A DNA stretch of 64,000 nt from UBA1930 sp943368475. Its GTDB lineage: Bacteria; Bacteroidota; Bacteroidia; Chitinophagales; Chitinophagaceae. Below are positions 44,787-53,860 of this stretch, piece by piece. A program made the position numbers and the translations under genes. The DNA lies in assembly GCA_943368475.1 (NCBI GenBank), contig CALRLF020000012.1, positions 8,786-72,785 of the forward strand. The letters are read 5' to 3'. The notes beneath the pieces are model-generated. The model worked only from the letters and a program-made list of their open reading frames with translations. It was not told the origin of the DNA and searched no databases. The stretch's first letter is position 1; every line of letters starts with the position of its first letter.

Positions 44787-47159
44787 ATGAAACGTACATT
44801 TTTACTTTGTTTTTTCACTATAGGTTTATTGTTCTTTTTCTCAATAACAGCAACGGCACAAGAGAAATTTACCATCAATGGATACATAAAGGATTCTTTA
44901 AATGGTGAAACTTTAATTGGTGCCAATATTTCTGTAAAGCCTGAAGGTCGTGGTACAACCAGCAATCAATATGGTTTTTACTCACTTACGTTGCCCAAAG
45001 GCAAATACCAAATGATTGTTTCTTTTGTGGGTTTTCAAGCTAAAGAAATAGAAATTGATCTTACAAAAAATATGCAGCAAAATATTTTAATGCTCAACAA
45101 CAGTGGTTTTATAAGTGAAGTAACAGTTACAGGTAAAAAAAGAGACAACAATGTAAAAACTGCCCAAATGGGTAAAATAGATTTAAGTGTGGCAACCGCA
45201 AAAGCGTTGCCTGCATTTTTGGGTGAAGTAGATGTTTTAAAAACCTTGCAATTATTGCCAGGCGTAAGAAATGCAGGAGAGGGAAATGCAGGTTTTTATG
45301 TTCGTGGAGGTGGACCAGATCAAAACTTAATTTTATTAGACGATGCTGTGGTGTACAATACAGGTCACTTGTTTGGTTTCTTTTCTGTATTTAATGCCGA
45401 TGCCATTAAAAATGTTTCCCTAATTAAAGGAGGAATGCCTGCACAGTATGGTGGACGTATATCGAGTGTTGTGGATATTAGCATGAAAGATGGCAATATC
45501 AATAAAACAGAAGTAGATGGTGGCATTGGTTTAATAGCTTCTCGTTTATCTGTTCAAGGACCTATCAAAAAAGACAAAGCTTCTTTCATTGTTTCTGCTC
45601 GTAGAACGTATATCGATGCATTGGTAAAACCATTTATAAAGCCCGACAATCAGTTTTATGGCAGTGGTTATTTTTTCTACGATTTGAATGCCAAAATGAA
45701 CTATAAAATTTCTGAAAAAGATCGCTTGTATTTAAGTGGTTATTTTGGTAGAGATAAATTTAACTTCAACAATGCTAAAAGAAATTTTAGTACTACCATT
45801 CCTTGGGGTAATTCAACAGCAACTTTACGTTGGAATCATATTTTTAGTAAGAAATTATTTTCTAACATAACCTTGGTGTACAACGATTACCAATTTGCAT
45901 TGGAAGGCAGACAGGAAAATTTCAACATCAAATTTTCATCTGGTGTAAGAGATGCCAATGCCAAAGCCGATTTCGATTGGTTTGTAACACCTGAGCATAA
46001 ACTAAAATTTGGGTTTCAATATACTTACCATACTTTCTTTCCAAGTGTATTAAATGGTAACCAAGATTCGGTTGTTTTTGAACCAAGAAATGCATTAAAA
46101 AAATATGCCAACGAATATGCATTGTACTTGCAAGACGATTGGGAAATTTCTAGTAAACTGAAATTGAATTATGGGTTACGCTATAGCATGTTTCAACAAG
46201 TGGGTAGTTATGCAACCTATTCTTATGATGCCAATGGTAATAGAATTGATAGTGTGTTGTACGCCAAAGGACAAACCGTTAAAACTTATGGAGGCTTAGA
46301 ACCCAGAGCCACATTGCGTTACACAATAGATGAGAATAGCAGTTTTAAAGCAGCCGTTACCCGTAACATGCAATACATACATTTGGTTACCAATGCTGGC
46401 ACAACGCTGCCAACCGATTTATGGGTGCCCAGTACCTTACGTGTTAAGCCACAAATTAGCTGGCAATATTCTTTAGGTTATTTCAAAAACTTTAGCAATA
46501 ACATGTTCGAAACCTCGGTAGAAGTGTATTACAAAGACATGGAAAATCAAATTGAATATCGTGAAGGTTATACACCCAATACTTTAAAAGATACCGAAGA
46601 AGATTTTGTGTTTGGTAAAGGCTGGAGTTATGGTGCAGAGTTTTTTGTAAATAAAGTAAAAGGTCGTTTAACTGGTTGGGTGGGTTACACACTCAGCTAT
46701 ACTTGGAGAAGATTTAACGATTTAAACGATGGCAATAAATATCCAAGTCGTTATGATAGACGACATGACCTTTCCGTCGTGGGTACTTATGCACTAACAA
46801 AAAAATGGAAACTATCTTCTGTATTTGTATATGGTAGTGGGCAAGCTACATCCTTACCTGAACGTTTTTATTTTGTAAATGGTGTATTAACACAAGAGTT
46901 TAGCACCATAAATAAATATCGTTTGGCACCGTATCATCGCTTAGATTTTTCAGCAACCTATAATCCACAACCCAAGAAACCCAGAAAATACCAAAGCTAT
47001 TGGGTGTTCAGCATTTACAATGTGTACAGCCGTTTGAATCCTTATTTTGTGTACTACGACCAAGAAGGAAGTGTTGCCACCAACGATTTAAAAGTGAGTG
47101 CCAAACAAGTTTCTTTGTTTCCTATTATACCAAGTGTTACGTGGAATTGTAAGTTTTAA
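44787..47159 (+). CDS. TonB-dependent outer membrane receptor
   Basis: 790 aa. A signal peptide (1-25) is followed by a carboxypeptidase-regulatory-like domain (about 28-112: INGYIKDSLNGETLIGANISV). The plug (about 115-240) has VDVLKTLQLLPGVRNAGEGNAGFYVRGG and QNLILLDDAVVYN. A 22-strand barrel ends in an aromatic-rich C-terminus (SVTWNCKF). It imports a large or scarce ligand with energy from TonB. No SusD-type lipoprotein gene is next to it, so it is probably not a glycan utilisation pair; the ligand is unknown. Confidence 0.92.
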   Translation: MKRTFLLCFFTIGLLFFFSITATAQEKFTINGYIKDSLNGETLIGANISVKPEGRGTTSNQYGFYSLTLPKGKYQMIVSFVGFQAKEIEIDLTKNMQQNILMLNNSGFISEVTVTGKKRDNNVKTAQMGKIDLSVATAKALPAFLGEVDVLKTLQLLPGVRNAGEGNAGFYVRGGGPDQNLILLDDAVVYNTGHLFGFFSVFNADAIKNVSLIKGGMPAQYGGRISSVVDISMKDGNINKTEVDGGIGLIASRLSVQGPIKKDKASFIVSARRTYIDALVKPFIKPDNQFYGSGYFFYDLNAKMNYKISEKDRLYLSGYFGRDKFNFNNAKRNFSTTIPWGNSTATLRWNHIFSKKLFSNITLVYNDYQFALEGRQENFNIKFSSGVRDANAKADFDWFVTPEHKLKFGFQYTYHTFFPSVLNGNQDSVVFEPRNALKKYANEYALYLQDDWEISSKLKLNYGLRYSMFQQVGSYATYSYDANGNRIDSVLYAKGQTVKTYGGLEPRATLRYTIDENSSFKAAVTRNMQYIHLVTNAGTTLPTDLWVPSTLRVKPQISWQYSLGYFKNFSNNMFETSVEVYYKDMENQIEYREGYTPNTLKDTEEDFVFGKGWSYGAEFFVNKVKGRLTGWVGYTLSYTWRRFNDLNDGNKYPSRYDRRHDLSVVGTYALTKKWKLSSVFVYGSGQATSLPERFYFVNGVLTQEFSTINKYRLAPYHRLDFSATYNPQPKKPRKYQSYWVFSIYNVYSRLNPYFVYYDQEGSVATNDLKVSAKQVSLFPIIPSVTWNCKF

Positions 47160-47211
47160 AAGGGGCTGTGAACATTAGAATAAAAATCAACTGAATTCAC
47201 GGCTTTTCGCA

Positions 47212-47239
47212 AGTAGTTATGCCATTGGCATAAGCTACT
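47212..47239. repeat. Hairpin between convergent genes
   Basis: AGTAG.TTATGCC/GGCATAA.G.CTACT with a 3-nt loop and one bulge. It is flanked further out by AATTCACGGC (about 47193) and GGCTGTGAATT (about 47262), which are also inverted. It may end transcription of the receptor gene or the J-domain gene, but there is no T run. Confidence 0.5.
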
Positions 47240-47285
47240 TTGCTGCAATCTGTCAGCCTGTGGGCTGTGAATTTCTATTGAACAG

Positions 47286-47909
47286 TTAAACCAACAACCC
47301 CATCACCAAACAAAATCCAATTGCAGCAATTAATGCAGCAATAAAAGCATACTTATCCCACAACATGCTTCGTTTTTTTTGTTTCAGCAATGCAGTAAAT
47401 TGAATAGCTATTTCTTTAAAGTTATTAGTGATGGTCAACTCAACTGTAAGTAGATGTTCATAGTTCAATGCATCGACAATTAATAAGATTGCATCGGTTG
47501 TTTTTTTTCTAAGGATTGTATTTTTTGAATGTTTAATAATTTCCAAATTGGTAGTGCTCAATAGTTTTTCAAGGTGTGTAGTTACCAACACATAATCCAT
47601 TCTAAAAACATCGCTGTAGTTTACAAATTGTTTTAATTGGTTGGCTTGTTCATAAATTTCTTCAATGGTGGTTACTGCTTGCTGGTAAGTAGAAAAATAA
47701 AACGCCTCATGAAATTGTTTTCTTTTTACAGGATTTATCAATACTTCATAAGCTTCTTTAATGGCAGCAAATTTTTCTGTAAGTGCAGCATCTCCTTTTG
47801 TTATATCTGGGTGATATTGTAATGCCAATTTTCTATATGCTTTTTTAATAGCATCAGCTGTGCTATTGGGAGAAACCTGTAAAATTTGGTAATAATTTGT
47901 TGAAGGCAT
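47286..47909 (-). CDS. J-domain protein with C-terminal membrane anchor
   Basis: 207 aa. The J domain covers residues 4-70, with the HPD tripeptide at 33-35 that stimulates Hsp70 ATPase, and KKAYRKLALQYHPD helix II. A helical middle of about 110 residues has no zinc or Gly/Phe region. The last 20 residues (AALIAAIGFCLVMGLLV) form one membrane helix, so it should be tail-anchored with the J domain in the cytoplasm, recruiting DnaK to the inner membrane. Clients are unknown. Confidence 0.87.
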   Translation of the reverse strand: MPSTNYYQILQVSPNSTADAIKKAYRKLALQYHPDITKGDAALTEKFAAIKEAYEVLINPVKRKQFHEAFYFSTYQQAVTTIEEIYEQANQLKQFVNYSDVFRMDYVLVTTHLEKLLSTTNLEIIKHSKNTILRKKTTDAILLIVDALNYEHLLTVELTITNNFKEIAIQFTALLKQKKRSMLWDKYAFIAALIAAIGFCLVMGLLV

Positions 47910-48358
47910 TGCTGCAAAAATACTATTTAGATTTTAGTAAAAACTAACCACATAGATACATAGGCACATAGATTCATTTTTCTTATATGCTCATTTCTTT
48001 TATTAAAATTTCTGCGTTATCAGCGTTTTCTGCGAGCAAAATAATTACCACATAGACATATAGACACATAGGTTTGATTTTCTTTTTAACAATTACTCGT
48101 GATATCTGTATTTTCTATAAGAAAAAAATTTACCGCAAAGTCCTCGAAGTTTATCGCAAAGGAAACGCAAAGAAAATATTTAAGTAAAAGACTTTTTTTG
48201 TATAACCAAAATTTCTGGGTTATCAGCGTTTTCTGCGAGCAAAACATTTACCACATAGAAACTTCAGCACATAGATTTTTCTTTGAGATGTAACACTTCA
48301 ATAAAAAGCAATTATATTTTCTTGAAAAACTGTAATTTCAGCCATCTAAATAAACGAT
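47910..48358. repeat. 449-bp gap filled with composite micro-repeats
   Basis: There is no convincing gene. Word a (ACCACATAGATACATAGG type) occurs at 47947-47972, 48047-48072 and 48250-48275. Word b (AATTTCTGCGTTATCAGCG...) occurs at 48008-48041 and 48210-48244 with one mismatch in about 35 bp. Word c (ACCGCAAAGTCCTCGAAG...CGCAAAG) lies at 48132-48176. The order is a-b-a-c-b-a. Confidence 0.8.
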
Positions 48359-50815
48359 ATGCGTATTGTTCCATTGTTGATTTCAGCTTTAATTACAGCA
48401 GGTCTTATTACAGCTTTAAATGTTCAATTGCCATCTGGAAAATCTAAAACACCACGTTTGGGTTATTTCCTTTCGCCACAATACGGATTTTGGCAAAATG
48501 CCGAACCCGCCAATATTTCTTTTAATGAAGACATCAAAATTAATGGTGTACGTAAACAGGTAGATGTATATTTTGATGAGCGTTTAGTGCCTCATATTTA
48601 TGCTGAGAATAATGCTGATGCTTATTTTATACAAGGCTTTTTGCATGCCAAGTTCAGGTTATGGCAAATGGAATTTCAAACCTATGTTGCTGGTGGTCGT
48701 TTAAGTGAAATTGTAGGAGATGAAAGGTTGGGTACAGATAAATATTTTAGAAGATTGGGCATGGTATATGGTGCAGAAAATTCGTTGAAAGAAATTGAAG
48801 CCAATCCCGAAACCAAAGAAGCTTGCGATGCTTATACAGCAGGTGTAAATTCCTATATCAAATCAATGGCTCCTGAAAATTTACCTTTCGAATACAAGTT
48901 GTTAGATTATAAACCCGAGCCTTGGACCAACATGAAAACGGCTTTATTTTTAAAGTTTATGAGTTGGGATTTATCAGGACAAGGAGATGATTTAACCTTC
49001 ACCAATGCAAAAAATTATTTTGGATACGATGATTTTATGAAATTATTTCCATCTGTTCAAGATACATTAGATCCCATTATTCCAAGAGGAACTGCATTCG
49101 AAAAACCAGCCATTGACGTAAATCCACCTGCAACAATGGACAGTGCGTATTTTAATAGAAAAGACAGTATTGCCAATACACCTCAATTAAAACCAGATAG
49201 AAACAATGGTAGTAATAACTGGGCAGTTGCTGGTAGTAAAACAAAGAGTGGCAAACCTATTTTGTGTAACGATCCACACCTTGGATTAAACCTGCCTTCT
49301 TTGTGGTTCGAAATGCAAATTACCACACCAGAATACAGCAGTTATGGGGCAACTTTTCCTGGTGCACCTGCTGTAATTATTGGTTTTAACGATAGTTGTT
49401 CATGGGGAGTAACCAACTCAGGACGTGATGTTAAAGACTACTATGAAATTAAGTTTAAAGACAGCACCATGCAAGAGTATTGGTTTAATGGAAGCTGGAA
49501 AACTGCTGAAATGCGAAAAGAAATCATTAAAGTAAAAGGCAAGCCTGATGTAGAAGAAAAAATGGCGTTAACAATATTTGGACCTGTAATGTTCGATCAG
49601 CAATATAAAACCAACACCAACGATGGTAAATACATTGCTGTTCGTTGGAAAGCCCATGATGCAAGCAATGAACTTAGAACTTTTTATAAGTTGAATCGCA
49701 TGAAAAATTATGCCGATTATGCCGATGCAGTTTCAACTTTTCAATGTCCGGGACAAAACTTTGTATTTGCATGTCATTCAGGTGATATTGCTATTCGTCA
49801 GCAAGGTGCATTTGTAGCCAAATGGAAACAACAAGGCGATTTTGTAATGCCAGGAACCGATAGCAGTTACATGTGGCAAGGCATTATTCCTGTGAGAGAA
49901 AATCCACAGATGAGTAATCCCGAACGTGGTTTTGTAAGTAGTGCCAATCAACAATCTGTCGATGATACCTATCCTTACTATTTAGGCAGACCAAGCAATT
50001 TTCCTCCTTATCGTGGTTTTATTATCAATAGAAAGTTGGCAGCTATGAATAATATTACTCCCCAAGACATGCAAATGTTGCAAACGGACAATTACAATGT
50101 TTTTGCAGAAATAGCTAGACCAGTGCTCTTAAAATATTTGAATGAAAATAGTTTAAACGCTGAGCAAAAAAAGTATGTACAAATCTTTAAAGATTGGAAC
50201 TTACGCAACGATGTAAACGAAAAAGGTGCAACTGTTTTCAGGGTTTGGTGGGATAGTTTAGAAGTACAAACTTGGGGCGATGAATTTGCAAATACAAAAA
50301 TGCAATTGCCTTGGCCCGATGAAAGTACTTTAGTTGAATGTTTAATAAAAGATAGTGCTTACCAATTTGCTGATGATATTAGTACAACCAATAAAAAAGA
50401 AACCATAGCCGACGTAATGCTTGCATCATTTATTAAAGCTGCAAAACAACTAGCGATTCTAGAAAAAGAAAAAAATCTAGATTGGGCTAAATACAAAGAC
50501 ACAAAAGTTCAACATTTATTAAAATTGCCAGCATTAAGTAGTATGCATTTGCCCATTGGTGGTGGCCAACACATTATTAATGCAACTACTGCTGTACATG
50601 GTCCAAGCTGGAGAATGATTGTGCACATGACTGATAATGTAGAAGCATATGGTGTTTATCCTGGAGGACAAAGTGGAAATCCAGGCAGTAAATATTACGA
50701 CAATTTTGTGCAGCATTGGGCTGCTGGAAGATATTACAGCATTGTGTTTGTAAAAAAACAAGAAGCACGTAAAGACGAACGTATGAAATGGCATATGGCC
50801 TTTGTACATGCTTAG
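48359..50815 (+). CDS. Penicillin acylase family protein
   Basis: 818 aa. A signal anchor (about 1-20) is followed by the alpha-chain region (DVYFDERLVPHIYAENNADAYF...QGFLHAKFRLWQME). The precursor should cut itself before S285 in NNGSNNWAVAGS, making Ser the N-terminal nucleophile of the beta chain; NDPHLGLNLPSLW and GVTNSGRDV follow as expected. Members hydrolyse amides such as penicillins, acyl-homoserine lactones or acylated peptides. The natural substrate cannot be read from sequence. It acts in the periplasm. Confidence 0.93.
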   Translation: MRIVPLLISALITAGLITALNVQLPSGKSKTPRLGYFLSPQYGFWQNAEPANISFNEDIKINGVRKQVDVYFDERLVPHIYAENNADAYFIQGFLHAKFRLWQMEFQTYVAGGRLSEIVGDERLGTDKYFRRLGMVYGAENSLKEIEANPETKEACDAYTAGVNSYIKSMAPENLPFEYKLLDYKPEPWTNMKTALFLKFMSWDLSGQGDDLTFTNAKNYFGYDDFMKLFPSVQDTLDPIIPRGTAFEKPAIDVNPPATMDSAYFNRKDSIANTPQLKPDRNNGSNNWAVAGSKTKSGKPILCNDPHLGLNLPSLWFEMQITTPEYSSYGATFPGAPAVIIGFNDSCSWGVTNSGRDVKDYYEIKFKDSTMQEYWFNGSWKTAEMRKEIIKVKGKPDVEEKMALTIFGPVMFDQQYKTNTNDGKYIAVRWKAHDASNELRTFYKLNRMKNYADYADAVSTFQCPGQNFVFACHSGDIAIRQQGAFVAKWKQQGDFVMPGTDSSYMWQGIIPVRENPQMSNPERGFVSSANQQSVDDTYPYYLGRPSNFPPYRGFIINRKLAAMNNITPQDMQMLQTDNYNVFAEIARPVLLKYLNENSLNAEQKKYVQIFKDWNLRNDVNEKGATVFRVWWDSLEVQTWGDEFANTKMQLPWPDESTLVECLIKDSAYQFADDISTTNKKETIADVMLASFIKAAKQLAILEKEKNLDWAKYKDTKVQHLLKLPALSSMHLPIGGGQHIINATTAVHGPSWRMIVHMTDNVEAYGVYPGGQSGNPGSKYYDNFVQHWAAGRYYSIVFVKKQEARKDERMKWHMAFVHA

Positions 50816-50862
50816 ATTAGCCGAGAAGACGGTAAGTCGGAGATTTAATTATCTTTTTTAAT

Positions 50863-50923
50863 TACCAGTTTGTTGAGTTGTAAGTATTGATGCCACTGGC
50901 TCAGCAGGACATCGATTTTCAAT
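50863..50923 (+). repeat. Possible diverged copy G of the dispersed repeat
   Basis: Begins ACCAGTTTGTTGAGTTGTA and contains CTCAGCAGGACATCG, which recalls the end of copy E (CCAGCAGGACACCCTTCATCG). The match is partial. Confidence 0.4.
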
Positions 50924-50945
50924 GATTACTTTTTAAATTATAAAT

Positions 50946-51296
50946 ATGAAATTTTTAGTAGCAACAGCATTAACAGCATTACTCAGTTTTGCTATTGGAT
51001 TGTTTACTGTATTACCTTGGTTCAGTTTTGTTTTTTGTGCATTAATTGTGGCCGTTGCAGTGCATCAAAAACCATTCAAAGCTTTTGTTGCTGGATTTAT
51101 TGCAGTATTTATTTTATGGATTGTATTGGTAGCCATGATCGATGCTGCCAATGAGCATTTATTATCTAAAAAAGTAGCAGCCATTTTACCATTGGGCGGT
51201 AACAATATTGCTTTAATAATTGTTACAGGTTTTGTAGGTGGATTGTTGGCTGGTATGGCAGCTTTAACGGGCAGCTTTTTACGAAAAGTTAAGTAG
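50946..51296 (+). CDS. Small membrane protein of unknown function
   Basis: 116 aa. Four hydrophobic segments (about 3-20, 22-40, 46-64 and 84-108) suggest a four-helix inner-membrane protein with short loops; the last helix ends in LRKVK. I do not recognise a family. The stop lies inside the 3' end of the convergent glycosyltransferase gene: the two reading frames overlap tail to tail by 18 bp. Confidence 0.75.
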   Translation: MKFLVATALTALLSFAIGLFTVLPWFSFVFCALIVAVAVHQKPFKAFVAGFIAVFILWIVLVAMIDAANEHLLSKKVAAILPLGGNNIALIIVTGFVGGLLAGMAALTGSFLRKVK

Positions 51297-52436
51297 GTAT
51301 TTTCCTTCACCCCAAATCCATTCTAATTGTTGTGCAGCGTTGTTGTCGTTATTAAATATTTTGTGCAACAAATCTCTTCGCATACCAATTTCACTGTTGC
51401 TAATTGGCTGATCGTATAATTGCTCAATACTGTTTTGCATAGCAGTTGCATTGTTGGCTATATGGCACAGTTTTTCTAATCCTGTTCCTTCAACAGTAGC
51501 ATCATTTACAATGCAATGCTTTCCATTAAATAGTGCATTTACCAATTTCAACTTAATGCCAGTATTGGTAAATGAAGGAAGAATATTAATGTGAGCCTTA
51601 CCAATCATATCCTTCATTTCTTTCTCACCAGGATTGGCAACAATACAAGTATGCTGAAATGAATGAGCCAGATTTTCTAGTTTTTTTGATGGGTTTTTAC
51701 CAGCAATTACAAATGGAATTTCTAGTTTATTAAATACATTTTCCAATAACCAAATAGCTGCTTGCTCATTTGCGTCAACACTTAAATCGGCTTGGTATAA
51801 ACAGTAATTTCCTTTGCCTTCTTTGGTTTGTACAGTCCAATCAGTTGGTAAATACAATGGCAAAAAATCTATAGTAGTGCAACCCAATTCATTTCTGTAA
51901 GTGTCCACATCTTTAGTAGTTACACCCCAAAATGCAGTGGCTTTTGGTACAATTTGCTCCTCATATTTTCTAAGCAATTTACTTTCTCTTTGGTAGTATA
52001 TTTTCTTAAAAAACGAAGTTGCATTTTGTGCCAAATGTTCATAATAATTATACTCCACATTATGTACACGAACAAACTTTCTTCTGTTTGTAAAACGTTC
52101 ATCGTTTAATAAATAAGTACTGTGTACGCCCTCCATAAAAATGGGATAATCATCTTGCAGCAAATTGCTAAACAGCTCTTCGTTTTTACGTGTTGCAACA
52201 ATATAGGGTAATGTTGTGCTAATGCCTTTGTGTCCTGTTAAGCGTTTGTAGTATTGCACACTTGCACAATATTTATTTAGTTCATGTTGTTCACCACGAC
52301 CATAATCAAAACAATGCAAGTGAATTTTAACACCAGCTTTTTGTAAAGCTGGTAATTTCCAAAATAAATCTATCACACCACCATAATCAGCGGGGTAGGG
52401 AACAGTAAAATCAATTATATGTAAATGCTTTTCCAA
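51279..52436 (-). CDS. GT-B type glycosyltransferase
   Basis: About 386 aa from the TTG at 52436, giving MEKHLHIIDFTVPYPADYGGVIDLFWK, a normal start of this group. The frame is open for 150 bp more, to a TTG at 52586, but that part includes a copy of a dispersed repeat and looks untranslated. Landmarks: FVRVHNVEYNYYEHLA, KATAFWGVTTKDV, NYCLYQADLSVDANEQA and ILPSFTNTGIKLKLVNAL. It lies directly after another glycosyltransferase gene on the same strand, so both may modify one surface glycan. Donor and acceptor are unknown. Confidence 0.8.
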   Translation of the reverse strand: MEKHLHIIDFTVPYPADYGGVIDLFWKLPALQKAGVKIHLHCFDYGRGEQHELNKYCASVQYYKRLTGHKGISTTLPYIVATRKNEELFSNLLQDDYPIFMEGVHSTYLLNDERFTNRRKFVRVHNVEYNYYEHLAQNATSFFKKIYYQRESKLLRKYEEQIVPKATAFWGVTTKDVDTYRNELGCTTIDFLPLYLPTDWTVQTKEGKGNYCLYQADLSVDANEQAAIWLLENVFNKLEIPFVIAGKNPSKKLENLAHSFQHTCIVANPGEKEMKDMIGKAHINILPSFTNTGIKLKLVNALFNGKHCIVNDATVEGTGLEKLCHIANNATAMQNSIEQLYDQPISNSEIGMRRDLLHKIFNNDNNAAQQLEWIWGEGKYLLNFS

Positions 52437-52533
52437 TTTTGTGATTCGAGTAGTGAATGCAAATATTAATACAATACAAATAAATACACCTAATTGTTTG
52501 CAGTTAGTAAATGGGTTGTGTTTTTTTAAATGA

Positions 52534-52580
52534 ACAGTTGTACTACTATCAACAACTGTTGTGTCACTCCCTTCAACTTT
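52534..52580 (+). repeat. Dispersed intergenic repeat, copy F (diverged)
   Basis: Contains AACTGTTGTGTCACTCCCTTCAACTTT, comparable with the ACTGTAGTGGCGTCGCACACTTCAACTTT part of copy B. It lies between the two glycosyltransferase genes and inside the open but probably untranslated extension of the downstream one. Confidence 0.5.
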
Positions 52581-52588
52581 GGGCAATG

Positions 52589-53845
52589 CTATTCAGCAAT
52601 TACTTTCTTCCAAAATTCAATCAATTTAATGGCTTCATTTTCCCAGTTTAAAACTGCTCTAGCTTTTATACAGTTTTGTTGTAACTGATTGTACAGTTCC
52701 TTGTCTTCAATCAATGTATTAATTGCATTGGCAATGGTGTATTCATCAGTTTCATCAATCAACAAAGCAATTTGATGTTCATCGTTAATGGCTTTGTATT
52801 CAGGATAACCCACACAAACTTGTGGAATGCCAGCCATTATATAATCAAAAAATCTGTTCGATAAAGAATAGTATTGGTTTAATCCTATTTTTTCAAATAG
52901 TGTTAATCCAAATATTGCAGTTGGTGTAAGTTGTTTCAATTCAGCTGGAGCAACATAACCCCTTAACTCAATTTTATGTTGTAATTTATGTTCAGCAATC
53001 AAAGCTTTGGTTTGTTCAAAAAAATTGCCTTCGCCGCAAATCAATAGTTTACAATTCACTTGTTTCATTGCCGGAATTAAGGTTTCAAAACTTCTACCTT
53101 CATTTACTGCTCCTTGATAAATGATGAATTGCTGATTTCTGATTGCTGATTGCTGATTTCCAATTTCAGTACTACCCAACCTTTCATCCTTCTCCCTTCC
53201 ACCTTCCACCTTCTCCCTTTCACCTTCCACCTTCTCCCTTTCACCTTCCACCTTCCACCCTTCACCTTTCACCTTCCACCCTTCACCTTTCACCTTATTT
53301 TCTCCACCTTCCACCTTAACAGGAATATTCCTCACAATTTCATAATTCATCCCATATCTTCTGTTCAATTCTTCTTTAATAAAAAGATTTACGGTGTAGC
53401 CATGTTTAAATTTCGGCACACAAAACCGTTCAATTGTCAACCAAATTTTATGAACTGCAGGTCGGGTAACAATTTCTTTTTGTTCAGTAAATAATTCATG
53501 GGCATCGTAAATCCTTTTTTTATTTTTCAATACAGAAACAAAATAAACTGGAACAATGGTGTCTAAATCAATGGCACAAAAACAATTGGTTTTAGAAAAA
53601 AGTAAAAAGAAAAACAGTCGAATATTGTACTCAGTATAAAATGTAAATCCTTTTGTAAACCAGCAGTTTAATCTTTTTCCTGTAAACTTAAATTCAGGTA
53701 ATTCTGTAGAGGATTTTAGTTTTCTGCCCACCAAAACCACTTCAAAACCAGCTGTTGCAACCGAAGTACAAATGCGTTGCATTCGTTGGTCGTAGGTGAG
53801 GTCGTTGGTAACGCAAAAAATAATTTTGGGCGTTTTTTGTGGCAT
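52589..53845 (-). CDS. Glycosyltransferase with in-frame micro-repeat insert
   Basis: 418 aa. The N-terminal half (IIFCVTNDLTYDQRMQRICTSV) and the C-terminal half (IIYQGAVNEGRSFETLIPAM, LLICGEGNFFEQTKALI, GLNQYYSLSNRFFDYIMAGIPQVCV) are a standard GT-B family 4 enzyme. Residues about 177-238 are an insert of KVEGEGWKVKGEG-type repeats followed by NQQSAIRNQQ. It sits exactly between VRNIPV and IIYQGAV, blocks that are close together in relatives, and so lies in the inter-domain region. The frame is kept. The role is probably in surface glycan synthesis. Confidence 0.88.
   Translation of the reverse strand: MPQKTPKIIFCVTNDLTYDQRMQRICTSVATAGFEVVLVGRKLKSSTELPEFKFTGKRLNCWFTKGFTFYTEYNIRLFFFLLFSKTNCFCAIDLDTIVPVYFVSVLKNKKRIYDAHELFTEQKEIVTRPAVHKIWLTIERFCVPKFKHGYTVNLFIKEELNRRYGMNYEIVRNIPVKVEGGENKVKGEGWKVKGEGWKVEGEREKVEGEREKVEGGREKDERLGSTEIGNQQSAIRNQQFIIYQGAVNEGRSFETLIPAMKQVNCKLLICGEGNFFEQTKALIAEHKLQHKIELRGYVAPAELKQLTPTAIFGLTLFEKIGLNQYYSLSNRFFDYIMAGIPQVCVGYPEYKAINDEHQIALLIDETDEYTIANAINTLIEDKELYNQLQQNCIKARAVLNWENEAIKLIEFWKKVIAE
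53132..53317 (-). repeat. In-frame tandem micro-repeat in the glycosyltransferase gene
   Basis: About 186 bp. On the plus strand, units such as CTTCTCCCTTTCACCTTCCAC repeat several times with small changes, followed (53132-53160) by a second word type, GATTGCTGATTGCTGATTTC. Both types are translated. Confidence 0.88.
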
Positions 53846-53860
53846 ATTTGTACAAATATA
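53844..53860 (-). promoter_or_regulatory. -7 element and 16-bp palindrome at the glycosyltransferase start
   Basis: The perfect palindrome ATATTTGTACAAATAT (53844-53859) overlaps the first two bases of the start codon ATG. On the minus strand it includes TATATTTG (53860-53853), a match to TAnnTTTG that ends 7 bp before the ATG. Transcription from it would give a leaderless or nearly leaderless mRNA. Confidence 0.5.

Noticed and set aside
47910..48358. CRISPR or small gene (open frame at 48099-48293)
   Set aside because: The repeats are of three kinds in irregular order, and the frame is built from repeat words.
52437..52586. Upstream extension of the glycosyltransferase to a TTG at 52586, with a hydrophobic segment
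   Set aside because: It is outside the family's normal N-terminus and overlaps a likely copy of the dispersed repeat; the start at 52436 fits better.
53132..53317. Possible CRISPR array in the tandem repeats
   Set aside because: The units are directly abutting, about 20 bp, imperfect and translated; there are no spacers of constant length and no cas genes.
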